NCBI GenBank assembly: GCA_015057365.1
Contig: SVEN01000006.1
Location: 22,101-86,100, forward strand
Source: Lachnospiraceae bacterium
GTDB taxonomy: Bacteria > Bacillota > Clostridia > Lachnospirales > Lachnospiraceae
Length of the DNA: 64,000 nt
Direction of reading: 5' to 3'
How positions within the stretch are numbered: the first letter of the stretch is position 1; each line of letters starts with the position of its first letter. A model generated the notes under the pieces. It did not search any database. It was not told where the DNA came from and saw nothing but the letters and a program-made list of their open reading frames with translations. Of the stretch, positions 42,607 to 50,874 are shown piece after piece. Position numbers and translations under genes: made by a program.

Positions 42607-43071
42607 CTATTCCCCCTTTGCTTCTTTACTCTTTTTCACCAGGTCGTATATATTATATTTTACCACATAATCCGGGTTCTCTGCAATAATCTGACAACCT
42701 TTTTTTGTATCCGCGTTAATTACAAGCGGAGCCTTTAAGTTTGCGGACATTTTTGTAATATCCGCCGGAACGCTTAAGGTCAGTAAAATAATCACATTCT
42801 CCTCGGTCAAATCGCCAAGCGGCTTAAGCACCTCATCCTCCACAATCGGATTGTAATCCGCCAGCACAGACAACGGACTGATGACCGGAAGCGCAAGCTC
42901 CTGCATATCCAGGCTCTGTAACCAGGAAATCGTATTGTTTCCTCCCTCTTCGTTGTTATACAAAATCGTATAACGCTTGCAATCCTCAAATCCGATTAAT
43001 CCGTCTTCAAAGGTCAACACCTTATCCTCATCCAGATTAATTTCTCCAAAATGTCTTGTTTTTACTAACAT
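42607..43071 (-). CDS. fliW: Flagellar assembly factor FliW
   Basis: FliW binds flagellin and CsrA alternately, coupling flagellin synthesis to export. The product (154 residues) has the family pattern [34 protein letters not shown] and a [15 protein letters not shown] block. The ATG at 43071 was chosen over upstream starts because GAAAGGAG sits at the proper distance. Confidence 0.95.
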   Translation of the reverse strand: MLVKTRHFGEINLDEDKVLTFEDGLIGFEDCKRYTILYNNEEGGNNTISWLQSLDMQELALPVISPLSVLADYNPIVEDEVLKPLGDLTEENVIILLTLSVPADITKMSANLKAPLVINADTKKGCQIIAENPDYVVKYNIYDLVKKSKEAKGE

Positions 43072-43124
43072 TTCCATTCTCCTTTCGTATATCATACCTT
43101 CGTTTATTTTTTCATAATCAGCGT

Positions 43125-44657
43125 TTACAGGAAGTCCAACAGGGACGACTGCACCAGCTTTGATGCTGCGGACAGGGACGAATTGTAAATCGTCTCCGCA
43201 GACGTATATTTGATGATGGTATCCACCAAATCCACATCCTCATTGTTAGAGAGTAAATCCTCAAAATCTACCTGCTGGTCTCCCAAGCGACTCTGGGTCA
43301 AAAGCAGACGGTTATAGCGTCCTCCCAAATCGGACATCGCTACATTCACCTTATCCTGCATATCTACCGTATCGGACAAACCTCCCGCAAAGGCCGCCTG
43401 CATAATGTCCGTCCGCAGAGTGAACTCGGAAGTCAGCTGTTCTTTAATACCTTCTAACGCCTTCCTCTGTTCCGGCGTCAGGTTAGTATCCTCCAACATC
43501 TTATCCACTTCCGCCATCTTCTCTTCGGTCTCCTGCACATCGCTTACCGCATTGATAATATCGTCAATGGCACGGCCGATGTCATGGGTAAAGGCTGCAT
43601 TTCCCTCGGTATTGATGGTCAGCTTCTGATTGAAGTTTACCTCGTACTGAATCGGTTGTCCTTCCGTTACACCGAACGGCTCGTCAATATTATAATTTAA
43701 GTTCTGCTTTTCATAGGTAATCACTTCCGTCCCGTCCTCCGACGTTCTGGTGCAGTTAAAATAATGTTCCGGGCGAAGGTCGTTTGTCTGAAACTCCTTC
43801 TTGGAATAGGTTACATCAATATGCTCGGATTTTCTTATTTTCTCGTATACATTCTTACCGAAAATCAATTCTCCGGTCTCTCTGATAAAGTGAACCTCAT
43901 CGTCCCCCGGCTGATACGCATCCGGGTCGGTCAAGGTCTTCTCCGCCGTAATCGGAAGCGCCGTCTTTACAAGATAGCCCTCCGCATCCGTACTTCCGTC
44001 CGTATACTCAATGGTTGCTCCCGACTCCAGATTCCCGTAACCCAGACGCATTCTGTAAATCTGAATCTGGTTCGGCATCGTCTTATCGAAAGCATCCGGA
44101 TTCTCTTTATCAAAAGCGTTGATATCCACATTATTTACAATCTTAAACTCTGCGGTAACATCCTCTCCGCAAAGAGGCTCCGTCATCGTATACGTATACT
44201 CGTCCGTCGGCTCGTTAAACACTAACGGGGTGTCGGTCTTATAGCCGGAAAATACATAACGGCCCGCGTAGTTACTGTTGCCTTCCTGATAAACATGCTG
44301 CTTTAACTGTTCCAGATTTTCCACGATGCTGGCACGATCCTCGGCTGTCAACGGATCGTTGGCACCCTGGTTACAATAGGTATTCATCTGACGAAGAATA
44401 TCGTTTACCACATCTAAGGAGCTTTCCGTCGTATCCATCCAGGAAAGTGCATCCGGAATGTTTTTCTCCACATACTGGGTAATCTCGGAAAGATTCGTGC
44501 GAAGCTTTAACGCACGTACCGCAATAATCGGGTCATCCGACGGCTTCTGAATCTTCTTACCGGTGGAGTACTGATTTTCTAAGGTAGAAAGCAGGTTTTT
44601 GTTATTGTTGATGTTATGTAAGACATTATTTGTCATCATCTTGTTGGTAATTCGCAT
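43125..44657 (-). CDS. flgL: Flagellar hook-filament junction protein FlgL
   Basis: FlgL (HAP3) connects the hook to the filament. The 510-residue protein has flagellin-like terminal helices: MRITNKMMTNNVLHNINNNKNLLSTLENQYSTGKKIQKPSDDP and, at the C-terminus, ETIYNSSLSAASKLVQSSLLDFL. The middle is expanded compared with the roughly 300 residues of Bacillus FlgL. AAGGAGG precedes the ATG. A sigma-D-like -10 element lies upstream. Confidence 0.93.
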   Translation of the reverse strand: MRITNKMMTNNVLHNINNNKNLLSTLENQYSTGKKIQKPSDDPIIAVRALKLRTNLSEITQYVEKNIPDALSWMDTTESSLDVVNDILRQMNTYCNQGANDPLTAEDRASIVENLEQLKQHVYQEGNSNYAGRYVFSGYKTDTPLVFNEPTDEYTYTMTEPLCGEDVTAEFKIVNNVDINAFDKENPDAFDKTMPNQIQIYRMRLGYGNLESGATIEYTDGSTDAEGYLVKTALPITAEKTLTDPDAYQPGDDEVHFIRETGELIFGKNVYEKIRKSEHIDVTYSKKEFQTNDLRPEHYFNCTRTSEDGTEVITYEKQNLNYNIDEPFGVTEGQPIQYEVNFNQKLTINTEGNAAFTHDIGRAIDDIINAVSDVQETEEKMAEVDKMLEDTNLTPEQRKALEGIKEQLTSEFTLRTDIMQAAFAGGLSDTVDMQDKVNVAMSDLGGRYNRLLLTQSRLGDQQVDFEDLLSNNEDVDLVDTIIKYTSAETIYNSSLSAASKLVQSSLLDFL

Positions 44658-44698
44658 CGTGTCTGCCTCCTTTTCCCGAAGTTTTCTGCCTGTTATTT

Positions 44699-44722
44699 AT
44701 ATCGGCATTTCTTGTTCGTTTA
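44699..44722 (-). promoter_or_regulatory. Possible sigma-D-like promoter of flgL
   Basis: On the reverse strand a perfect -10 GCCGATAT (44706-44699) lies 42 bases before flgL. The nearest TAAA (44722-44719) is 12 bases away, shorter than the usual 15, so this site is uncertain. Confidence 0.4.
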
Positions 44723-46564
44723 AACACCCATATAGTTAATTAATTTATCGTAAATCTGATTCATAATCGAGATTACCTGCGCCGAAAGATTGTAGGCCTG
44801 CTGGTACCGCATCAGGTTCATCGCCTCTTCCTCCGAATCCACGCCTGCCACGGACAAACGCTGGTTATCAATGGAGTTTACCAGATTGTTCTGGCTCTTC
44901 TCAAAGTTTATAGCTGCCTTGGTATCGATACCGACTTCAGCCACCAGTGTCTGCAAAAACGCCGCCGGCTTACCCTGTTTGAACATGGTGGTATCCCGTT
45001 TTAACTCCATCAGTTCCTCGGCCTTATCATAATTGCCGATACCGTTTACAATATCGGAGGCTGCCGCAAACATACGCGGGTCGTGCTGAATCATATCGTT
45101 TACACAAATATTTTCCGCCGTAATGTGATAGTAGGAGCTGTACACCGTAGATACGTCCTCCACCGCAAACTCACCGGTCTGGGAGTTAAAGGAATACGGG
45201 TCATAGCCTGCTCCTCCGTCCTCACCGTAAACACCGAACTTGTACTCCCTACCGGTCACCTTATTGGCGGCCGTAAAGAAATCCTGTCCTGCGCTTCCGT
45301 TTAAATCCACACCGGACTTATGAATCTCATTGAACTTCTTTGCGTAGGTACGCAAAAACTCGTTCATCTGTGCCATATAATACGGCACACCCTTGTAATC
45401 CACCGTAAGTCCCACACTTGAAACTTCCTCATCCGCATAGGCTCTTACCGGCTCTTTCAAATGAAACTCATAGGTATAATCGCCCGTATCCTTATCAATC
45501 GATACTTCAAAAGATTCATATTCGTACTTCACGGTGCCGATGGTAATTTCACCGGTCTCCGGGATATTTAACTTCGCTTCCTCATTTACGGTAGGATTTT
45601 TCATGGTTACCGAATACATTCCCGCATAAGCGGTAACGGTTCCCTTTAAATTATCCGCATTATTACCGTCTCTTACCTCAAACAATGCCTTTAAGCTTCC
45701 GCTCTGGGTATAGGCATACGGGTTAAACTGCTGGCCGTTGTCCCAAACCACGTCGTACATGCCGTCCGCATCGGTCTGGTTCTTTCTGTATTCTCTCGGT
45801 ACCACCTTTAACTCATGAGTTTCATAGGTGTCTACAAGAGTCTGACCGTCAATCTTCACCACATAATCCTTTAATCCCACCGGACCGTTCGGCGTTTCCT
45901 CCACCGTAACATTGATAATGGAGGACAGCTCGTCTATCATCACGTTTCGCACATCCCGCAAATCATTGGCATGGCTGCCGCCGATTTCCACTGCATTAAT
46001 CTGCTTTGTCAGGGATGCGATTTCTGCCGCAATGGCATTCACACGGTCAATCTGATTTTTAATCTCGAAATTACAATCCTCCTGCACTGCCTGTAAGTTG
46101 GTAAAAAGAGAATTGAAATACTCACAAAAGCTCTGAGCCACGTTGGTCACCTGGGTACGTACCGTCAGATTCGCCGGGTCCTTTTCCAGTTCCTGAATGG
46201 TGTCGTGCATCTTATCAAAGGTGGTGGTAAATCCCTCCAACTGAATCTCATTCAAATAAGACTGAATCTGGGACATATAATTGGACTTGGTAGAATAACC
46301 GCCGTAAATGGAATTGTTGTTCCGGTACTTCTCATCATAGTACTGGCTACGGGTCTGAGTAATGGCATCCACATCCACACCTGTACCGATCATACCGTGT
46401 CTTCCGTTGGCACGCAACGCACTTCCGGCCTTCTGCTCGATTACCTGTCTCGTAAAGCCCTCGGTTTCGATATTCGCAATGTTATGAGCGGTGGTATTAA
46501 GGCCGCCCTGGGCTACGAACAAACCGGACTTGCCGATATCCAGACCAAAAAATGTATTCGCCAT
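44720..46564 (-). CDS. flgK: Flagellar hook-associated protein FlgK (second of two in the operon)
   Basis: FlgK (HAP1) forms the first hook-filament junction layer. The product (614 residues) has the family N-terminus MANTFFGLDIGKSGLFVAQGGLNTTAHNIANIETEGFTRQ and C-terminus LMRYQQAYNLSAQVISIMNQIYDKLINYMGV. The ATG at 46564 was preferred (GGAAG 8 bases upstream). It lies 50 bases after another flgK-like gene; the two share both ends but differ in the middle. Confidence 0.92.
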   Translation of the reverse strand: MANTFFGLDIGKSGLFVAQGGLNTTAHNIANIETEGFTRQVIEQKAGSALRANGRHGMIGTGVDVDAITQTRSQYYDEKYRNNNSIYGGYSTKSNYMSQIQSYLNEIQLEGFTTTFDKMHDTIQELEKDPANLTVRTQVTNVAQSFCEYFNSLFTNLQAVQEDCNFEIKNQIDRVNAIAAEIASLTKQINAVEIGGSHANDLRDVRNVMIDELSSIINVTVEETPNGPVGLKDYVVKIDGQTLVDTYETHELKVVPREYRKNQTDADGMYDVVWDNGQQFNPYAYTQSGSLKALFEVRDGNNADNLKGTVTAYAGMYSVTMKNPTVNEEAKLNIPETGEITIGTVKYEYESFEVSIDKDTGDYTYEFHLKEPVRAYADEEVSSVGLTVDYKGVPYYMAQMNEFLRTYAKKFNEIHKSGVDLNGSAGQDFFTAANKVTGREYKFGVYGEDGGAGYDPYSFNSQTGEFAVEDVSTVYSSYYHITAENICVNDMIQHDPRMFAAASDIVNGIGNYDKAEELMELKRDTTMFKQGKPAAFLQTLVAEVGIDTKAAINFEKSQNNLVNSIDNQRLSVAGVDSEEEAMNLMRYQQAYNLSAQVISIMNQIYDKLINYMGV

Positions 46565-46613
46565 CGCACACACTTCCTTTCCTTCGGTTAAAAACCTGCC
46601 AAAATACTTATTC

Positions 46614-48362
46614 CTAGAACATGTTCAGTACATGCTCAATCATTTCACTGACTACGTTAATATACCGGGCAGATGCATTGTATGCATGCTGGTACTTAAT
46701 CAGATTGGTCAATTCCTCATCGGTAGATACCGCCATAATCTCCAGACGCTCATTGTTGATACTTTCGGCCATAGCCTCCTGGGTCTCCGACAACGTTTGG
46801 TACTTCTCGCCTCTGGTACCAAGCTCTCCGATTAAAGCTGTATAGTAATTATTAAAATTATTGTAGTTTAATTCGTTCGGATTCAGTGTAGCGAAATCCG
46901 CCTGCCATGCGGACAACAGCTCCTGCGCCACATCGATATTAAAATCGCCGGTATTGGTGTTCTTGGAAAGCGGAAGCTTGGAACGGTCCTTTAATACTTC
47001 CGGATTAATCTCAATCTCGCCTAAGGTATACAGCGAGTAATTGTTTTCCGGGTCTTCCTCGTTGTAAATGTACACCATTTCCTTGCTGCCGTCGGCTAAG
47101 GTAACCTCCTGCAGCTCCTGATAACGGTTCATAGACTTACGGGAGAAAAACTCGGCACCCATGGTCTTATCCGCATCCATACCCACAGAGGCCTTCTCCG
47201 TATCCAGCACCTTAATGACCTCTCCGTTTTCCAGCATAATCTCTCTATTCGGGCAAAGAATATCATTTATGGTTGTAACAATTCCATGAATCAACTGGTC
47301 AAACTGGGATTGTGTCGCCATAATCACGGAATCGTGAATGTCCTTGTTGTACTTGGCCGCCTCAATCTGAAACAGCCCCATTGCTTCCTCGTAAGAAGCC
47401 TCATCCTCAAAATCTTCCTTCTTCGGTTTTAACGGAACATCGGTGAACTTACCCACCTTACGGCCTCTGGCAAGAATAATACCCTTTAGGGAACCGATAT
47501 CCGTATCATCCACCGGATTCGGAGAACGATCAAAGCTGAATACCTCCGCATCGCCGAAGGCCGGCCAATACGGCACCAGCATCTCGGAATCCTCCGAAAT
47601 CGGTCTCGTATCCATATAGAAAATATTGTCCTCCAGCAAAAACGGCATTTCCTCGGCCCGGATGGATACCCGGCCGTCCGCTTCCTCCGTATAAGAAATA
47701 TCAATTAACGCTCCCAACTCATCCAAAAGGAGGTTTCTTGTATCCCGAAGGTCATTGGCATGCTCGATACCGGTAGCCTCATGGAAACGGATTTTATAGT
47801 TCAAGTCCCGGATTTCCTCGGCAATCTCGTTAATCCGGTCCACCTTTGTCTGAATTTGTGAATTCAAATCGATCTGATAGGTCTGAATCTGTTCGTAAAT
47901 ATTCTCGGCGTGTTCCACAAAGTTTACACCGCACTGAATGAGAGTAGCTCTGGTTACGATGCTGTCCGGCTCCTTAGCAAGCTCCTGAAGTGCCACCCAG
48001 AAATCCTCGATGGACCGCTGGAACTGCACGCCCTCTAATTCACCCATAACCTCCTGCATCTCGAAGGCCGCCTCATACTGCACATGATAGAACCCTTGTC
48101 TTCCGGATTCCTTGCGGTAAGACTGATCCAGAAACTGGTCACGAATCTGGCGTACCACCTGAGTGTCCGTACCGAGACCGATTTTCCAAGGAGAAATCTT
48201 ATTTGCGCCGATTTTGTTGTACATGGAATCCATGAGAAGGGTCTGCTGTCTGACAAAGCCCTTGGTCTCTGCATTGGCAATGTTATGCGACGTTGTATTC
48301 AATGCATTCTGGCTGGTCTTCAAGCCCGATACACCGATATATAAACTATCCATCAAACCCAT
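46614..48362 (-). CDS. flgK: FlgK paralogue (first of two in the operon)
   Basis: The product (582 residues) is also FlgK-like: MGLMDSLYIGVSGLKTSQNALNTTSHNIANAETKGFVRQ at the N-terminus, a DLRDTRNLLLDELGALIDI block and NLIKYQHAYNASARYINVVSEMIEHVLNMF at the C-terminus. The start at 48362 has AAAGGAGG upstream. Which of the two forms the junction, or whether both alternate as layers, cannot be told from sequence. Confidence 0.9.
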   Translation of the reverse strand: MGLMDSLYIGVSGLKTSQNALNTTSHNIANAETKGFVRQQTLLMDSMYNKIGANKISPWKIGLGTDTQVVRQIRDQFLDQSYRKESGRQGFYHVQYEAAFEMQEVMGELEGVQFQRSIEDFWVALQELAKEPDSIVTRATLIQCGVNFVEHAENIYEQIQTYQIDLNSQIQTKVDRINEIAEEIRDLNYKIRFHEATGIEHANDLRDTRNLLLDELGALIDISYTEEADGRVSIRAEEMPFLLEDNIFYMDTRPISEDSEMLVPYWPAFGDAEVFSFDRSPNPVDDTDIGSLKGIILARGRKVGKFTDVPLKPKKEDFEDEASYEEAMGLFQIEAAKYNKDIHDSVIMATQSQFDQLIHGIVTTINDILCPNREIMLENGEVIKVLDTEKASVGMDADKTMGAEFFSRKSMNRYQELQEVTLADGSKEMVYIYNEEDPENNYSLYTLGEIEINPEVLKDRSKLPLSKNTNTGDFNIDVAQELLSAWQADFATLNPNELNYNNFNNYYTALIGELGTRGEKYQTLSETQEAMAESINNERLEIMAVSTDEELTNLIKYQHAYNASARYINVVSEMIEHVLNMF

Positions 48363-48456
48363 AATCGACGCCTCCTTTCTTGCCATTCATTTTCGTTGGT
48401 TCGCACTACGTGCCCCTTATAACGAAAGAAGACAGGGCTATGTTCTCCGCGTATAA

Positions 48457-48969
48457 TTACTGCTTCGCATCAAACATCCCTGTCTGCGTAACGCCAAGCT
48501 CCGATTCGCCGGCGTTCCTTGTATAATTATTCCCTTGTACCATCCTTGTACTCTGAAGTAAATTCATATTAAATTCAATCATCTCGAGAGACTGCTGAAT
48601 CAACGCGCCGTTCCTCTCGTTCAAATCCGCAAGCCGCTTTACCGACTTTCCGAGTGCATCCTTTAACTCGCGTAAGTCTGCCTGCGCCTTCGGCTGCTTC
48701 TCCGCCACCTTAATCAATTCCGTCAGAGTCAGCTCCTCCGGCTTTCTCCCCAATACAATTCCCATGTTATTGAGCACCTCGGTCCGTTTACGCTCCAACG
48801 CGCTCACACGGTCGATTGCTTCCTGCTCTTTGTCGGTAATCCTCTGCAACGCCGCCAAATCATTGGCTACGATTGCTTTCGTCTTTTCCTCGGCTATCGG
48901 CAGGAGAGTGAGGTATAAATCCTTCTCCTGCGAAAGCGTGGAAATCATTTCTTCCATCAGGCTCGCCAA
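48457..48969 (-). CDS. flgN: Flagellar export chaperone FlgN
   Basis: FlgN escorts FlgK and FlgL to the export gate. The 170-residue all-helical protein (SLMEEMISTLSQEKDLYLTLLPIAEEKTKAIVANDLAAL) ends with a disordered tail after NLLQSTRMVQGNNYTRN. The start codon is TTG with AGAGGG 7 bases upstream; an ATG four codons downstream is too far from that site. It sits between flgM and the flgK genes, as usual. Confidence 0.9.
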   Translation of the reverse strand: MASLMEEMISTLSQEKDLYLTLLPIAEEKTKAIVANDLAALQRITDKEQEAIDRVSALERKRTEVLNNMGIVLGRKPEELTLTELIKVAEKQPKAQADLRELKDALGKSVKRLADLNERNGALIQQSLEMIEFNMNLLQSTRMVQGNNYTRNAGESELGVTQTGMFDAKQ

Positions 48970-48987
48970 AAAGTATCCCTCTCTCTC

Positions 48988-49254
48988 TTAGATCTCTCTT
49001 GCCAACAGCTTATCCGCAAGCATCTCCATGGAAACGTCATACGTGCCGTTCTCCATTCTGCTCTTGATATCGTTTACCAAGTCGGTTCTGACATCCGGAG
49101 CCGCCGCAACCGCAGCCTTAGCCACCTGATAATCCTTACCCATCTGGGAAATCTGTACGCTGTCGTACTTCTGGGTATTGTTGGCCTTTGCAACTCTCTT
49201 CGTGCTGTTTGCCTGGTACAACTGGCTTACTCTGTTGATTGCATCAATACGCAT
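48988..49254 (-). CDS. flgM: Anti-sigma factor FlgM
   Basis: FlgM holds sigma-D (FliA) inactive until the hook is complete. The product (88 residues) begins MRIDAINRVSQLYQ and has the C-terminal sigma-binding helices DVRTDLVNDIKSRMENGTYDVSMEMLADKLL. The ATG at 49254 was chosen (AGGTGG about 9 bases upstream). It opens the late flagellar gene run and has a sigma-D promoter. Confidence 0.93.
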   Translation of the reverse strand: MRIDAINRVSQLYQANSTKRVAKANNTQKYDSVQISQMGKDYQVAKAAVAAAPDVRTDLVNDIKSRMENGTYDVSMEMLADKLLAREI

Positions 49255-49299
49255 AATAAACACCACCTATCTCTGCTGATTTTATTGGTTCTGTAAGTT

Positions 49300-49326
49300 A
49301 TATCGGCAGTTCCTGTTATAATCTTA
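49300..49326 (-). promoter_or_regulatory. Sigma-D (FliA) promoter of the flgM operon
   Basis: On the reverse strand TAAG (49326-49323), 15 bases, GCCGATAT (49307-49300). The -10 is a perfect match to the Gram-positive sigma-D consensus. Confidence 0.8.
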
Positions 49327-49354
49327 AGAGCTTTTTGAAAGTTTTTTGAAGAAA

Positions 49355-49475
49355 GGGACAACTTGGCACAGTGGGGGCTTGTAACAGAGTCGGCCTCTCA
49401 TATTTTCTTTTTGACAAATAGAAGTCAGCCGATGTCCTGCGCAAGAGCCCCCGTGCCAAGTCTGTCTCTGTCCAT
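49355..49475. repeat. Long imperfect hairpin, divergent intergenic region
   Basis: In the 390-base gap 49255-49645, ACTTGGCAC (49361-49369) pairs with GTGCCAAGT (49453-49461), GGGGGCT (49373-49379) with AGCCCCC (49446-49452) and an inner TCGGC with GCCGA. Short outer complementarity extends both ways. It lies between the flgM promoter and the SDR gene and has no clear terminator tail. No sequence match to the element copies at 7.2 and 62.7 kb was seen. Confidence 0.55.
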
Positions 49476-49645
49476 AAAAAAACACAGGGACCCGAGAAAA
49501 GTATTGTTATTTAACTCTTGTATTATAATATTCACTCGCCATCCATTCAAATCACTTTATTTACATAGAGTTTCGTATAATGATATTGACCATCACGCAA
49601 CTGCAGCGTTATAATATTACCAATACATACGCAGGAGGTTTTGTT

Positions 49646-50392
49646 ATGGTAGATGTAAAGGGAAAATGGGCGTTGATTACCGGTGCCAGCAGAGGTATCG
49701 GTTATTTGTCCTCTCTTTTTATGGCGGAGCAGGGCTGTAATCTTGTATTGCACAGCCGGAAGAAAGAGCATTGTGAAAAGGTGCTTAGCGAAGTAAAAGC
49801 AAAGGGTGTAGAGGCCTATGTGGTAGAAGCGGAGCTGACGGATTTGGCACAGGTGGAGCGGATGCTTGCGGAGATTGATGCAAAGGAGACTCCGGTTTCC
49901 ATCGTGTTAAATAACGCAGGACTGCAGATTGCCTATCGTGTGGACTATTTCAGCACCCCGGTTTCCGATTATACGGAAAGCTTCAAGATCAACACCATCG
50001 CCCCGGCCATGATTTGCTATCACTACCTGCCGCGCATGATAGAAAACGGCTTCGGCCGTATTCTAAACACCACCAGCGGCATTGCCTTGGACCCGTACCA
50101 GGCCGGCTATTCCGCCAGCAAGGCGGCTTTGGATAAGATCACGATCGATTTGGGACATACCGTACAAGGTACCGATGTGATGATTAATCTGACCGACCCG
50201 GGCTGGTGTAGAACGGACCTTGGCGGTCCTCACGCACCGAATGCGCCGGAAAGTACCATCCCGGGCATCGTAGTGGGTGTCTTCGTAGACGACAAAAAAT
50301 CCGGACGGAACTTCGGCGCCCAGACCTTCACCGGCATGACACTGGAAGAGGCGGTAAAGTATGCAGAGGAGCATTTTGATAGTCCGTATTAA
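49646..50392 (+). CDS. Short-chain dehydrogenase/reductase
   Basis: The product (248 residues) is a classical SDR. It shows the cofactor motif TGASRGIG (about residues 12-19), NNAG near 90, and the catalytic Ser (NTTSG) with YSASK (Tyr and Lys) near 155. It would reduce or oxidise a small alcohol/ketone with NAD(P)H; the substrate is unknown. The start at 49646 has AGGAGG 7 bases upstream; the longer frame from 49580 lacks such a site. Confidence 0.88.
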   Translation: MVDVKGKWALITGASRGIGYLSSLFMAEQGCNLVLHSRKKEHCEKVLSEVKAKGVEAYVVEAELTDLAQVERMLAEIDAKETPVSIVLNNAGLQIAYRVDYFSTPVSDYTESFKINTIAPAMICYHYLPRMIENGFGRILNTTSGIALDPYQAGYSASKAALDKITIDLGHTVQGTDVMINLTDPGWCRTDLGGPHAPNAPESTIPGIVVGVFVDDKKSGRNFGAQTFTGMTLEEAVKYAEEHFDSPY

Positions 50393-50429
50393 AGAGAGAC
50401 ATTACTCCAAATTTCTCGCATACGCAAAA

Positions 50430-50465
50430 GGACCGTACTTATGGGTAAATAAGTACGGTCCCTTC
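50430..50465. terminator. Bidirectional terminator between SDR and tagD
   Basis: A perfect 13-bp stem (50430-50442 with 50449-50461) has TTCATTTTT on the plus side and TTTTG on the minus side, serving two convergent genes. Confidence 0.88.
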
Positions 50466-50469
50466 ATTT

Positions 50470-50862
50470 TTACTTCTTCGCGTTCAAATCACTTTTTATC
50501 TTCGTGGTGGAGATTCCCTCCGTCCGCGGAAGATAAACCACTTCGCAGTAATCCTTTAAGAAATCGAACTGGCCCTTCCAGTCGTCTCCCATGACGAATA
50601 CGTCTACCTGGTTATCTACCACGTCCTGAATCTTCTGCTCCCAGGTATATTCCGGGATGACCTCATCCACGTAGCGGATGGCTTCCAGGATGGTCTTTCT
50701 GGCCTCGTAAGGATGGTACGCCGTCTTGTGCTTGATGGCATTGAACTCGTCGCTGGACAGCACCACAATCAGATAGTCTCCCAGTTCCTTTGCGCGACGC
50801 AATAAATTAATATGACCTACATGTAACAAATCATAGGTTCCGTAGGTAATAACCTTTTTCAT
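50470..50862 (-). CDS. tagD: Glycerol-3-phosphate cytidylyltransferase
   Basis: TagD makes CDP-glycerol, the donor for poly(glycerol phosphate) wall polymers. The 130-residue product has the nucleotidyltransferase signatures GTYDLLHVGHINLLRRAKELGD (HxGH) and RTEGISTTKI. It is encoded 12 bases after a gene with CDP-glycerol transferase domains, so donor synthesis and use are co-expressed. AGGAGG precedes the start. Confidence 0.95.
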   Translation of the reverse strand: MKKVITYGTYDLLHVGHINLLRRAKELGDYLIVVLSSDEFNAIKHKTAYHPYEARKTILEAIRYVDEVIPEYTWEQKIQDVVDNQVDVFVMGDDWKGQFDFLKDYCEVVYLPRTEGISTTKIKSDLNAKK

Positions 50863-50874
50863 TCTGACATCCTC

